DNA from: Acanthaster planci
Lineage: Eukaryota; Echinodermata; Asteroidea; Valvatida; Acanthasteridae
Assembly (NCBI RefSeq): GCF_001949145.1
Contig: NW_019091418.1
Span: 2,817,891-2,861,361 of the forward strand
Direction of reading: 5' to 3'
Length of the DNA: 43,471 nucleotides
A program made the position numbers and the translations under genes. How positions within the stretch are numbered: position 1 is the first letter of the stretch; each line of letters begins with the position of its first letter. Positions 25,072 through 39,505 of the stretch are shown piece after piece. The notes beneath the pieces were generated by a model. The model did no database searches. It had not been told where the DNA came from and saw only the letters and a list, made by a program, of their open reading frames with translations.

Positions 25072-26080
25072 TATCCAACATTTGTACTTGAAACCAAACA
25101 CAGTATGGAACACTGAGAGAGTGGTCAATTTATGCCACGCCACGACAAATGGCTTTAAGGACGATGATAATGAGATTGCAGTAGTAAAGTCTGAAATGTG
25201 AAGAAGAGAAATGTGCATGTTTCTATACACTAGCACTTAACACTAATTCCTCTGGCAGTTTGGCTGGGAAAACTTTCCCTATGTATCAAACTCAGAAGTG
25301 TAATACAATAGCTTCACTTTCTCGGTCCTAACATCAAATTTAGTATAAATATGTGTCTAAATAAACAATTATAAAAAGTATTGTAATATTAGCGAAGCTG
25401 TTGAGTAGGTCTACTGTAGAGTCCCAAATCGATCACAGTACAACTGTAGCTGCAAATAATGGATGTTGCATTGAGGCTTGGTGTCTGCAGGTTTGGTTCA
25501 TGAAATTCATAATGCAGGCATGCACCGGTACATGTACATGTATGTACGCTGAATACGACAACGGACAATTGACCTAAAACATAATGACATCACGTTTTGT
25601 TTATACGTGCGCTTTCCTACAGGGACTAGATGAATCGCATCCCATCCCAAAGCATACATGGAAACAAACTGTGACATCATTATAATTAAAGGTCTATTAA
25701 GATAACTGATATACTTGTTTTCCATTTCTTTATTTTTTCAACACTGAATGAGGGATTCGTGTTAACTTGTACGTCAACCTTTGTACAGCCATGATACAGA
25801 CATGTACATATGTACCGTACATGTGCACATGTACATGTACACTGTATGTATGTACATGTACATGTAAAAACAGTAATTAACACTGACATATTGATTTATT
25901 TTTCTTACTGGTACTGTACATGTCCTTGTTCAATTCATGCACCGATATGCACGGGTATACATGTATATACATGTACTTTTACATACCATTAGATGTATGT
26001 GCAGGTAAATAACATTATGATCATCAAATCAGCATTTTTAGAAATTCTTGCTCCATTTGGATGCATTTCTCCAAAAGCTG

Positions 26081-26094
26081 GTTGCCATAGCAAC
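26081..26094. promoter_or_regulatory. X-box palindrome (RFX-type site)
   Basis: GTTGCCATAGCAAC matches the RFX X-box, with two complete half-sites (GTTGCC and its partner GCAAC) and normal spacing. It lies far from the gene starts seen here, so an enhancer role is possible but unproven. Confidence 0.45.
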
Positions 26095-26917
26095 ATAGAG
26101 GAGCTTTCCAATATGACTCAGTGAGTAATGGTCTAGTAAGCTACTGTAGTTCCATCACTGGTAAGCAACTTATCCATTATGTGCATGTAGTTGGTGTCCT
26201 GTTGTCATAGAGCCAGCTAATTGTCTGCCTGTCTGTACAGGTGTGTTCTTGTAGATATACAGGCATGATTGTGTTCACCATTTCTAAGCCCAATATTGTA
26301 TCCATGCATGTACATATTGTATGTACATGTACGCACACGAGCAATGCATTGATCACTTATGAACTGAGATTGGACCAAATACTTCTATCAAAGAAGAAAA
26401 AATTTATGTTCTTGTTTTTTGGGGCACAATTCATCAGACATTCAATGGCCAGATTAAATTTCAGGTACATGTAGAATAAATTACATTAACGATGTAGATT
26501 TGTTGCTACGGTAGTTGATAAATGAATAACATTTGTGCCAAATACAGGAGGATGTTTGAGCAAAATTAACAATTCTAAACCTAGCTTGCAGTCACACAGC
26601 GATACTCAGATTTCCAATTACATATGCATTAAAAGATTTCTTAACCAAAGCTACAAGTGATTCAATTTTATTTGCATATCATTGCCAGAATTACCCAAAT
26701 GCGAAACAACTCTACCATAACACAGTGACAATTTATGTAAAATATCAAGTTTAAACTTAAAATAGGCCTAAGCATTTTAAGGAAGTAAAGTGTCAAAGGA
26801 TACTACATGTACAGCATGAATGTTGTATAACTTGTTTTCTATCCAACCAATATCAAAGAATTGAACATTACTTAGGTTGAAACTGCCTTGTAGAAGATAT
26901 CATGGCTTCTCAGTGCA

Positions 26918-27172
26918 AGGGCAGATCCAGAACCAAATTTTGGGGGGTCAAACTTGTTGCAGGAAGGGCGAAATTTTGGATTTGTTTATGTTTATAAGGG
27001 ATGATGATACTTTTGGGACTTTTTACATGCTTTGGGAAGAAAATGAAATGAAACAGAGCCCCACCCCCCACAAAAATTGCCTGTGTTTCATTTGTATATT
27101 TCTGTCACATTCTGGCTTCAGTTTGGGTGGCCATGGTCCCATTGAAGACCCCCCTCTCCCTAGGTCAGCCCT
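26918..27172. mobile_element. Short repeat element with imperfect terminal inverted repeats
   Basis: It starts AGGGCAGATCCAGAACC, and the right end reversed reads AGGGCTGACCTAGGG, giving a 13-base terminal inverted repeat with about three mismatches. The interior has G-rich and C-rich runs near the ends (TTTTGGGGGG at the left, CCCCCC near the right) and no coding capacity. A related start occurs at 30057. This fits a non-autonomous DNA transposon family. Confidence 0.5.
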
Positions 27173-28057
27173 AATCTCACCGAAGAAGTCCTGTCAACTG
27201 AAATCACATGCTGTGCACATTTTTGAGCGCTCCTTCAACTCCAGACAAAGGCTGCCAGGTTGAAAGTTTCCCTCACACGTCCCACTAACACACTTCTTGT
27301 TCACCAAATCCAAAGTATGCTGCTGTGATGTTTGTCTTGGGTGTCCAATTCCTGAAATCCAAATGTTACTGGTTGTCTCTCCCTGTCTGTCATCCTGTCT
27401 AGCACTCATGTCTACATGAACATATACGTACCCCTGTAGTTAGAGAGAGGCTCCATAGTACAATGTGCATGGGTATGTAGGAGTCTACCACAGTGCAAGA
27501 TCATTTCCTGCTGTACCACCGGAGAATGACACAAAAGTCCCAACTTACACTAAAAAAAAACAGAGAAAATGAAAATCAGAATATGTACCTGCAGGTGCAA
27601 TCGTACTTTTATCAGTGTCTGAAAGTCTTGCCCACGACTGGCAATAATGGCCATGAAAGACACTGGCCAGCAAGTATTTATTGTCCATGTGTGTTATAGT
27701 ACGGTACATATCTGTTACTCATTTCTGCCTCCAGTAGTAGGACAAAGCTATGCTGTCTGAAGGATGACACACATGTAAGAGTTATGTATCATACACTGCA
27801 ATGTAATTCTTCCCATAGGCTTTGTGTTTTGGCATGTACACATGTATAATGCATTTAACAGATACATGTACAGCGTACCGGTACATGAACTAACAGGATT
27901 CTTGCTGGTAACTTTTAGATTGTACAGCCATGCATGTGGAACGCACAGGGTACTGTACATTATATCCCTTGCCAAGGGCTCAAGATATTCACTATTTGCT
28001 AACAATGATGAAGAACAATTGGGCCCCCCTCCCCTTCTCCCTCCTACTGTATCAATA

Positions 28058-28912
28058 NNNNNNNNNNNNNNNNNNNNNNNNNNNNNNNNNNNNNNNNNNN
28101 NNNNNNNNNNNNNNNNNNNNNNNNNNNNNNNNNNNNNNNNNNNNNNNNNNNNNNNNNNNNNNNNNNNNNNNNNNNNNNNNNNNNNNNNNNNNNNNNNNNN
28201 NNNNNNNNNNNNNNNNNNNNNNNNNNNNNNNNNNNNNNNNNNNNNNNNNNNNNNNNNNNNNNNNNNNNNNNNNNNNNNNNNNNNNNNNNNNNNNNNNNNN
28301 NNNNNNNNNNNNNNNNNNNNNNNNNNNNNNNNNNNNNNNNNNNNNNNNNNNNNNNNNNNNNNNNNNNNNNNNNNNNNNNNNNNNNNNNNNNNNNNNNNNN
28401 NNNNNNNNNNNNNNNNNNNNNNNNNNNNNNNNNNNNNNNNNNNNNNNNNNNNNNNNNNNNNNNNNNNNNNNNNNNNNNNNNNNNNNNNNNNNNNNNNNNN
28501 NNNNNNNNNNNNNNNNNNNNNNNNNNNNNNNNNNNNNNNNNNNNNNNNNNNNNNNNNNNNNNNNNNNNNNNNNNNNNNNNNNNNNNNNNNNNNNNNNNNN
28601 NNNNNNNNNNNNNNNNNNNNNNNNNNNNNNNNNNNNNNNNNNNNNNNNNNNNNNNNNNNNNNNNNNNNNNNNNNNNNNNNNNNNNNNNNNNNNNNNNNNN
28701 NNNNNNNNNNNNNNNNNNNNNNNNNNNNNNNNNNNNNNNNNNNNNNNNNNNNNNNNNNNNNNNNNNNNNNNNNNNNNNNNNNNNNNNNNNNNNNNNNNNN
28801 NNNNNNNNNNNNNNNNNNNNNNNNNNNNNNNNNNNNNNNNNNNNNNNNNNNNNNNNNNNNNNNNNNNNNNNNNNNNNNNNNNNNNNNNNNNNNNNNNNNN
28901 NNNNNNNNNNNN
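28058..28912. other. Assembly gap (855 N)
   Basis: A run of N of estimated or arbitrary size. Long apparent frames through it are artefacts. Part of the 3' portion of the INAFM-like gene could be hidden here. Confidence 1.
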
Positions 28913-30056
28913 AAGACACATTGAGAAAGATACAAAATGTGAATGTAGATGTACCAGTACCTCAAATTGCAGTGCCACAGAAGACCGTACCTACAGTGCA
29001 ATTATTGTACATGTATGGTTCAGAACATGTCTGCAATACTGCAATACAATCTCTTGGACGGAAAAACTAAATGTACATACACAGCACAAGTGAAAAGAAC
29101 ATCAAACAACACAAGGCAAGTACCAACATGTTTGTGAATGAAATATTCAAAATTTGTTGGATGCAGTTGACAATATTTACTTTCTGCTGTGAGCATGTGC
29201 TCCAGCATATGGAATTGCAAGGATATACTCATGTGTGGGTATGCCAGTAGGAAGTTAAAACGAAAGACAAGACCAATGTCATTTCAAGGTTCAATCTCAA
29301 GATTTTAAGTTCAATTAGACTTTCCAGCTGTTATCTGTCTCTTCAAAAGAGGATAGCATCCTGTTTACTTATCCTGAACTGTATTATGTACATGTACTTA
29401 GACATATATATTGAAATGCACCTTTTCTTTCAATTCTTCAAATATCAAAAATATGTAAACTAAAAAATACTGACATCGGTTTAACTATAAACAACATGCT
29501 GCATGAGCGCATTTGGGTTTTCAATATTTGAGGCAAGCACAGTGTATTATGTGCACATATGTATGTTACACATGCACGTAGCTAACAGTAACTCCTATGT
29601 CCATGTATCGTACATATACGGACATGAATATGGACAAAACATGGGTAACTGGTACAATAGGTTGTTTTAAGAGTCTCTGCCTATCACTATTGCGCATCAA
29701 ATGCAAATCAAAAAGAAATAATAGATTAAAGGGACCATTGAAATCCTGCATAACCTTGTTGGATTCAGCATGGTTAGGGTTAACCCTAACCATTTAATGT
29801 GTGTTTACATGTGTAACAAGTGACAAAACTGCTGGTACCATTTTGCTTGCTTGAATGACCAGATGTTGTTCTGCAGCATGTATAACCATGTACATACATG
29901 TAGTTGCCAACTGGTATGCACTGTAGGTAATGGCATGCAGGTGTGTGTGGACATGCAATCTGCATAAATGCATTCAGCTCAATTGGGAATTTTCCATCTT
30001 ATACTTCCAATTAACAAATGGCCTTGTGCTTTGTACTGATAGGTACCGGTATTACA

Positions 30057-30292
30057 AAGGCTGATCCAGAATCCAGTTTTGGAATGGGGGGATGAAAACA
30101 TTTGGGAACTTCTTGGAGAGGCTAAATTCTAGGGACTTTATACACTCTTTGAGAGGAAAAATACTGCACATGTAAATTAGCTCCCGCCATGATAAAAAAA
30201 AATGCCTTTCATATTTCAAAAATGAAAAATAGAAACAAAAAATGTCAGGGGGGGAGGAAACATTGGTCCCATTATCTTCCTCCCAGATGTAC
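30057..30292. mobile_element. Second, diverged copy of the GATCCAGAA repeat
   Basis: It starts AAGGCTGATCCAGAATCCAG then TTTTGG and GGGGGG, like the left end of the element at 26918. A G-rich/C-rich pair of runs lies near 30246 and 30277. The right end is not clearly defined. Confidence 0.4.
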
Positions 30293-31929
30293 ATGTAACA
30301 ATGGTAGGCAAGTTGCAAAATTTGACTGAAAAAAATGCTTCCTCAGCTGAATAATCAATACTGTAAACAGTTTACTTGCGTTCAGATTTTGAGCTCTTTC
30401 TTTCCTTCCGGTACATGTATCTTGAATCACAGAGAAAGATACATGTATGTCCTTAAGAATGTTAGTCCATACATGTACACACATCCACAAACTTCGTACA
30501 GGTACATGAATATGTGCCCGTACCAACATAATTAAATTGTGTTCCCAAATTGGATCATGTTTGTTCCTTAGATCCAAAAACATGTGCTGATTGAGTACTG
30601 TTGCATACTGCTTACTTGATGCCAAGAAGCCTTTTTCGATTGTGAATAAAATCTGGTACACCAAGTTCTTTCAATTCACGTGAACATCATTTGAATTCTC
30701 CATACTAAAGACAGTGTTGCTATACCTCATAATTTGGGGCAAGATTTTGCTTAGTTACATATGTAAGAGACACCTTGCATCAATACACTGTTTTCAATGG
30801 TTAAGAAGGGCACAAAGGAACCAGTCCATTCCAGAGATGGTGGTCGCTATGCTAAAGCTTGCCCCGATTCACAAAGCATAGCAACAATGTGTTTTGTCTG
30901 GGGAGTTCAAATTGTTATTTTATGTACAATCAGATAACTCAGTGTGCCAGATTTTATTTAAATTTAACTCGCAAAAGGCTTATTTCAAAACAGGAATGAC
31001 AGATGTGGACTCATGATTTCCTACGTGGGGGGCCCAAAAATGGGCTTGAGTTTCCCTTCACCCTGTTACGGTCCAAATTTACCCCATCAAGTCAAGAGAA
31101 TTATGGTTGAAATTTACTGAACAAAGAAAGGTTTGAAATGATTTACCTGTACCTGTGTTTTCCTCTGCATCCACTCCTATCCTTCACACATCCTATGTTT
31201 TTGCAGTTGAAAATGTCTGTTATGCATGGGGGAAAAACAGTTTCAATTTCTTCATGATAAATAAATTCATGGATTTAAGGTTTTCATCACAATTATTTGA
31301 AATCGTGACATCCTCTACATGCAAGAATTACACCTCTCTCAAAAGTTCTCATTTTGTTCCCAACTGTGCTGAAAATGAACCTTCCTTAATGATGTACTCG
31401 TGTAAGATATTTGCAAACACTGTTGGAATACGTCGGAAATGGATGATCCAAACTAAAACAGCGATTGGTATGTACACTAACAATGGGACCACAGACATGT
31501 ACATGTACCGGTACATGTCTGCCTACTGGTAATGACATGGACAATAACAATCTTCCAATCATCTGAAATTGCATTAGGAAACTCGCTGCTCAGTTGTAAC
31601 ATAAATAATTCAAGGTCCAAGCATGGTATGATCAAATCAAATTGCAGTAGCTACAGACGTACATCTACATACATGTACATGTGTAGAGATAATGTTTGCT
31701 CCTTCTTTGAACATGATAGTTTATTTCATCTCCAAGTACATGTACAGTGTGCATGTACAGGTATATACATGTATGTCAGTGGCAGTCTAAACTTACTGCA
31801 TGTAACTAATATTACATGCAATGTATCAGACATGTATTGGTTGCCTTTGTTTGGAATTCCTCAGGTAGACTGTGCATATTCAAACGACGACGGTAAGCCT
31901 AACATTTAGAGAGCTACATGTATATGTAA

Positions 31930-31990
31930 ATCCCCTCGCTGAGCCATTGCTGCATCTATCCACCTGAGCTACATTGTTCTATATAAAGAT
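31930..31990 (-). ncRNA. tRNA-like A-box remnant, probable SINE
   Basis: On the minus strand TGTAGCTCAGGTGGATAGA matches the tRNA D-arm/A box (TRGCNNAGYNGG) exactly. A matching B box downstream is lost or decayed, so this looks like the head of an old tRNA-derived SINE rather than a gene. Confidence 0.4.
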
Positions 31991-32113
31991 TTGGATTCTA
32001 GCGAGACTGCCGCCTTATCAACACAGAGCACAGTGTGCTAGGATCTATCACACAGTCAGGACTCCCAATAAATTTCTCAATCATTCACGCTTGAACTGAG
32101 ACAACCACCAGCC

Positions 32114-32175
32114 ATGTACATGTAACGTAGATGTATGTACATGTAACGTAGATGTATGTACATGTACATGTAGGC
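32114..32175. repeat. 21-bp tandem repeat inside a TACATGTA cluster
   Basis: Unit ATGTACATGTAACGTAGATGT occurs at 32114-32134 and 32135-32155, then breaks down into plain ATGTACATGTA. It shows how the background word is amplified locally. Confidence 0.8.
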
Positions 32176-32802
32176 TACATGTAGTGACGAGTGCAACAAC
32201 CTAGAGCCATACGTAGGAGCAGTTTAGTACGACAGGAGAATATTGTGCAGAATACAAAAGTACACTTTCTACTGGTAGAAATGCGAACCTTTTAAGTATT
32301 TAGGGATGACCAACTCAAGAAGAGACAAAATGCTGGGCACAAAATCCATAATTGATGGTAAATTACATCAAGTTCAAAATTAGTATGTGCACATGTATCT
32401 GCTGTACATGTACATACATGTACGTACATGTACATGTGCATAGTCCACGTGTATACCGGTAAGTAGAGTATGGCAAATGTACAGGCTTACACTCACCCAC
32501 TACCTAGACCTACTTCATTATCATAACAGATTTCATATTTAAACGGTTCACTTCATGAACAAAACCTTAATCTTCACTTACAAAAGTACAGTTTATCTTC
32601 TACTACGACCACATTTTACAACTGTTCTTTCTGTACTAGCAACCCAGTACAGTACATGAACTGGTATTCACGTACCAGAATATAATGAGTTTTGGAACAG
32701 TCACATTACAGCATATCTGTCATTTTCTGAATTCATTTCAACTCAGTACCTGAAAGCCAACTCACCAGTATGGAAAGACCAGTGAGAAAATGAAATATAT
32801 TA

Positions 32803-34568
<1,766 letters not shown>

Positions 34569-35868
34569 GCTTGGAGCACAAACTTCTTCACTCTTAGCAA
34601 TGTCATTGGCACGATTTTTTAACTCCTGCTGGAAAACGCAACATGAAAACTTTGGTTTAGAGAACGCACAATCATTAACATTTATTTGGCCTTTTCAATT
34701 TTTGAGATACACGTTGTGTGTGTGGCAGGGGGTTGAACATTTTTAGGAAGGCAAAGTACAGTGTTTCATTGTATTCTGGACCAACATAAAATGACTCAAT
34801 TCCATGTACAGACATGTTAAGTTGGTATGGGCTGTTTCAATGGGGCATGCATATAAGTGTACATTTGCTTTGAAATTTCAACTTATTATACAACATTTTT
34901 CCAAAAGTCCAGGGCAACTACTGTACCTGTACATTATTCAGACTGTTCAGAAAATATGCTGGGCATGATTGGTCAATGGCAATAAATTAGTCAAATTTTT
35001 TGCACAATTTGTTACATTGTACCTTCACCATCAGCCAATTATACTTTCTTTTTAAATGAATGCTTGTAAGACTGTTTCGAAAAAAGGGCAAACTTTTATT
35101 AAGGAGGCTTTAGAGGTTTGCAAACACACACAAAGAAATCTATTTTACAACATCTTCAAAACTTTATGTCAGTCATTTTCCTCTCTTTTAATGATACCAA
35201 AACATTTTTGTAACATATATTCCCAGTGGTCTACGCATGGACCCCAAGGCCGTGTTTGTTTCCCATGGATCCGGGTCACAATCCAGCGTTGATTCACTGA
35301 CACCAAAACCTGCATAGTCATGATAGTGGATGGTGCAAGTGATCAAGATCCAGATTCCAGTGAAACAAACTGACCCTAACTCATGTGTAACTCTAGACAT
35401 GAAATGGCATTATTATGGTCAGGATGGTTTAAAACAGGAAAATATACAACAACTTTTTCTTCACATTTAAAATGACTTGACTTTAAAAGTTGCATATAAA
35501 TGTAATTCTACTATACTGGCAGTGGTACATGATGTAGGTCTCATCCTTTCTCCATGATGTAGGCCTGTGTCATGTAGGCCTACACACTGCACCTTTGTGG
35601 ACCTTCATGCACGTGTACGCGTGTAGGCTTACGTATTAATTAATGAAAATGTGTATTTTATAGACCCTACTTGTCAATTATGTATCACTCGATCAACCTA
35701 CAGGCGTGATAGGCTGTCTTTTCCTTCCTCCATGGTTTCCCATGTTGGCCAGCCGTACATGTACATGTATCTCCATGACGAAAATACCTAAGCTATGCAC
35801 TGGTAATGCAGACTAGTTGAGTAGGTGAATAATTAGGCCCTACGTGAGACAATTTTTTTATGACTTAC

Positions 35869-36060
35869 CGTTTTCAAGGAAGATAATATTTCCGTAAAAA
35901 CCGCTTTAAGTACACACACTGAGAGAAAGGAACACGAGCACCATGTAGGCCGACCAGTACTACTTGCCAGTTACGACAACAGCAGCCAAATTTTCCTCAA
36001 GTGATCACTCTCTGGTCCACGTCCTATTTGCTGAGGTAGTCTCGTTTGCGTTGCACGTAC
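35869..36060 (-). promoter_or_regulatory. Putative 5' UTR exon and promoter region of the INAFM-like gene
   Basis: A strong minus-strand donor (AACG/GTAAGT at 35869) closes a segment with no Met in the frame leading into the next exon, so it would be untranslated. The adjoining 36040-36180 block is richer in CpG than its surroundings (GCATGCGACGTTTCG, GCATTGGCGG), as expected near a transcription start. The right boundary is a guess. Confidence 0.35.
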
Positions 36061-36429
36061 ACACTTAACCCCTTGCGCAGTATTTGCCGCATGCGACGTT
36101 TCGGCATTACGCTGTGGCATTGGCGGTCAATGTGGAAAGCGCCATCTGCAGACAGAAGGACGAAACTGTCAAAAAACTGCTCAGTGCGATCGGTAGACGA
36201 TGAGTTCCATTAACGTCGATGTGGTATTATTTTTCCTGGTGTTATACATTGTAGCGTGCTCTAAAAGTTAGTGGCTTTGACTCATCTCTTGCCTTCCAAG
36301 TATCTGTATGTGTATAATATAGTCGGCAAAGCATCCAGAGGATACATCACACCAACTGTATTAGGTTTGCTCCTCGCGTTGAGGGACTGACGCTAACTTG
36401 AATTTAAACCATCGAGTAAGGGTGCTCTA

Positions 36430-38170
36430 TGTTTAAACCGACCCATCCATGAACAAATTGCCCGACCGCTTCTTTGAAGGCTAGCACAGATGTTGCATTA
36501 ACCCCAGATCGTGGTACGTTGTTCCAATCCCTGACTGTTTTGGGGAGAAGGTATCATTGTCAAAAACCTTGGTGCGAGTACAGATTTGCATTTTTATCTA
36601 TTTATTTATTTTTGTGTGACCCCTAGAGATTCTAACAGTTGGAGTACGGATACCATCAGACTAAATATCTTGAACATCATGGATAACCTGTTGATTTTAC
36701 GCCGTGTCACAAAAGATGGCCTATGAAGTTCCTTGGGTATGTTTGTCACGGTGCCAGATGCTGTACTACATGTATAGTTGTTGAAAATACATCTAGCAGC
36801 TTGTCTTTGAATCTATTCGAGACAATGAATGTCAGACATCAAATGGGAATAGATGACGAACGTTCCAGCAACGGTCGAACCAGCGCAAAGAACGCTTTTT
36901 CTTTGACCTTTGGACTGCAGCTCCACATTATTCCTTCTGAGCTTTCTTACACGTGTTTCTTCCATGACAAATTATTGGTAATATGGATCCCAAGATATTA
37001 CAAAGCTGTTTACGGTACTTAAGTTTTCGCTGCAAAAGTATGCATGTAGATAGTTTTGATCGGTGCCCTGGTGCCTATGGAGATAACGTAACACTTGGAC
37101 GGATTAAATGTCATTTCCCAGTTTGATTACCAATTGCTAGTTGGTGAAGGTCTTTCTGTAGTTGAATCTTATCCGTGTGTACAAAAGATCGTCAGCAAAG
37201 AGACGAACGTCTGAAGCAAGGTTCTGTGGTAGATCGTTTATGTATAACAAGAATAACAGCGGGCCAGTCACTGATCCTTGGGGGACTTCGGATGTTACTG
37301 GTACAAGATCTGTCGCTTGACAATCTACTACCCTCTGACTCGTTCAGACAGGGAACGTTGAATCCACTGATGCAGTGGTCCCACATTGTCGTAATTTATT
37401 AAACAGAGGATTGTGTGGGACTTTATCGAAAGCCTTCGTATAAAGTCAAGTACATCTACTGTTTGCTTGTTGTCAATTAATCTGCCTATATGTCATGCAT
37501 AAGTTGAGTTTATGTCGATCTTCTAGACCGGAAGCCATGTTAACAATCTGTAAGAATATTGTCTCAATCGAGATGCTTCATAGTATGGCTAAAATTGTTC
37601 AAGAATTTTACAAGTAACGGAAGTGAGAGACAACGGACGATAGTTTGCTGGAGGCTGAACGTGCCCCTCTCTTGAAGACCCCAGTAACATTTGCTGTCTT
37701 GGTAATATCCCAGTGTTCACCTAATTCCGAAACAGGTCTTGCAGGACAGGTGCTAGTGGTTCTGCAGCAAGCTTTAACAACCATGGCGGAATGTTCTCTG
37801 GCCCAGGCGCTTTACATGGAATAAGTTCCTTAAGTTGTTTTTCGACACCCTTAACAGAAATTTGTAACTGAGAGATTCCTGGACGCACATCTCCATGAAT
37901 CATGACATAGTCTGCTGTTGCTTAAATTTCTTTTGTGAAGACACCCTGAAACTGCTGATAAGTTGGCTTTCGCTTTGCTGTCGCTTATGATGTTCTCACC
38001 ATCTTTCAGATTAGATACTCCTACACTCTCCCTCTGAAACTTTTTTATGAGTGACCAGAAGGTTTGGGGATTTGCCTTAAAATGTTCTTGGAGGTACTGG
38101 GTTCTTGCCTTAAGGAGTTGATATTTGTACAGTTGGGAAAATATTAGCAGATGTGAATATTGTTTTCGCA
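36430..38170 (-). mobile_element. Degenerate CR1-like non-LTR retrotransposon, copy A
   Basis: Reading down the minus strand with many stops and frameshifts: an EN-RT linker (QTFWSLIKKFQ, ESVGVSNLKDGENIISD) near 38000; KELIPCKAPGPENIPPWLLK near 37800; TKAFDKVPHNPLFNKLR near 37430; [19 protein letters not shown] near 37260; the catalytic FADD at 37188-37199; a thumb-like TRRKINRLSMMFKI near 36680; and the C-terminal PKTVRDWNNV near 36520. These are the blocks of a reverse transcriptase of the CR1/L2-Jockey group in correct order. The copy is inactive: the reading frame is broken in several places and the endonuclease is missing. It lies between the divergent INAFM-like and SRD5A starts. Confidence 0.85.
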
Positions 38171-38929
38171 AAAAAAAATTTTGCCAAGTGGGAAAGGGCC
38201 CCCCTGTTAACGTATAAGAACATGGGCGACTGATCCAAAGAATCTTGCCTAACTTCAGGCTAAACTCACTTTGATGTGTGATTTTTGTGTGAGGATAGGA
38301 GGAGACTTGGAAAAGATTGACTTGAAAAGAATTCTTAAGTGCCGAAAAAGATCCACTGTCAAGAAGCTTTCGAAAGAAAAAATGTAAGATGTCTAAATTA
38401 ATGTAGGCTCTACAAGGGCAATTCAGGTAAAGAAAATCAAAACAAAAGATTGACGAAATTTATAAATCTCGCTTGGTGAAAAACGGAAACATCGATTGCG
38501 AAAACAAAAACACCCAAACAAAACAATCAAAACAAAAGAGAAAAAACTCCTTGGAAGAAGAGGTTCCCCCTGTTTTGAGCCCTCCTACCCACAATACGAT
38601 TATACAACTTGACTTTTTTGACGGATGTACCCATATCTTGTTAGTTTGGAGTCAGAAAAATCAACGTTATTATGCCGATACAGGGCACCTTCGGCAGCAG
38701 CTAGCTACTCAGTTAATTATTGAATAAACTTCTGTTAAACCAATTTCAATGGATGATGTTGAGGACTACCTAAACTCTTTCTATTGATAGTTAATTGGCC
38801 TATAAATAAAGGTGCTATCCTTTCAGTACATAAAGCATGAAAAGGGGAACAAATTTTTTCCACAATGTACATCGAATCAGTCCAAATGTTTTGACAGCTG
38901 TCACAGGGCAGTCTTATCTAGGTTTGTAT
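38171..38929. other. Spacer between two retrotransposon relics
   Basis: No supported gene. It may include decayed 3' sequence of copy B or inserted DNA. A + frame at 38473-38727 is lysine-rich at the start and unrecognised; I do not call it a gene. Confidence 0.5.
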
Positions 38930-39505
38930 ACTTCACGCAAAACTTTCACAGAACAAACATACGGATAGTTTGTAGCTCTCTGAGGAGTTGGGTGACATCT
39001 ACAGACACTGTGGTGTTTGCCATATCTGAATACGGGCTTGGTAGTCATTTAGACCCAGTGTCGGCCAAGTCATCCTTGCTAAATACACTACTAAACTGGT
39101 CTGCCACATCCTAAGCTTTGTCTTTATCAGAAGTGATATTTCTTTCTCCGAATCCTAATACTGGAACTCCAATGTCGATTACGCATACTGTACGATTTGT
39201 GATGATAAACTTCCAGAAGTTCTTTGGCCTGACGCACTTCTTTATTCACAGCATTTTGAGTGAAATTTCTCCCAGTCTGACGATAGCCCAGATTTTGTTT
39301 GCTCTGAGGTAACCTCTTTCTGAATTCCTTTTGTCTAACCTCTTTCCAAATTCCCTCTACCTACAACGAATAGGCCTAAGCTTTCGAAAGCCAGGTCTTG
39401 GATGGCCCCTGGTGGCCTTCTGTGGAACTATGAGTAATTTCTTGATTATTTCTGTTAGACTGTCTTTAAAATGGTTCCAGAGCGTTCCTGAGAACAATTC
39501 CTTCT
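38930..39505 (-). mobile_element. Degenerate CR1-like non-LTR retrotransposon, copy B
   Basis: Minus-strand blocks SGTLWNHFKDSLTEIIKK (near 39480-39430), KNFWKFIITNR (near 39200), GVPVLGFGERNITSDKDKA then a stop, and DVADQFSSVFSKDDL match the endonuclease-RT linker of the same group. The FWKFI...ITSD part covers the same region as FWSLI...IISD in copy A, so this is a second insertion, not the 5' part of copy A. It breaks off before the RT core. Confidence 0.7.

Larger units (their letters stand above)
22829..26917. other. Gene-free stretch rich in TACATGTA words
   Basis: No supported gene. TACATGTA, GTACATGTAC and TACCGGTA words are dense, especially near 25540 and 25800-25870, and generate spurious short frames rich in Thr-Cys, His-Val and Tyr-Met. 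Confidence 0.6.

Noticed and set aside
25686-25992. Thr/Cys/His/Val-rich short frames on both strands near 25.8 kb
   Set aside because: They are translations of TACATGTA repeats, not genes.
28044-29093. Very long open frames on both strands across 28.0-29.1 kb
   Set aside because: They run through the N gap; the unknown bases contribute no stops, so the length is an artefact.
38473-38727. 84-codon + strand open frame between retrotransposon relics
   Set aside because: Lysine/asparagine-rich low-complexity start, unrecognised, and surrounded by decayed mobile DNA.
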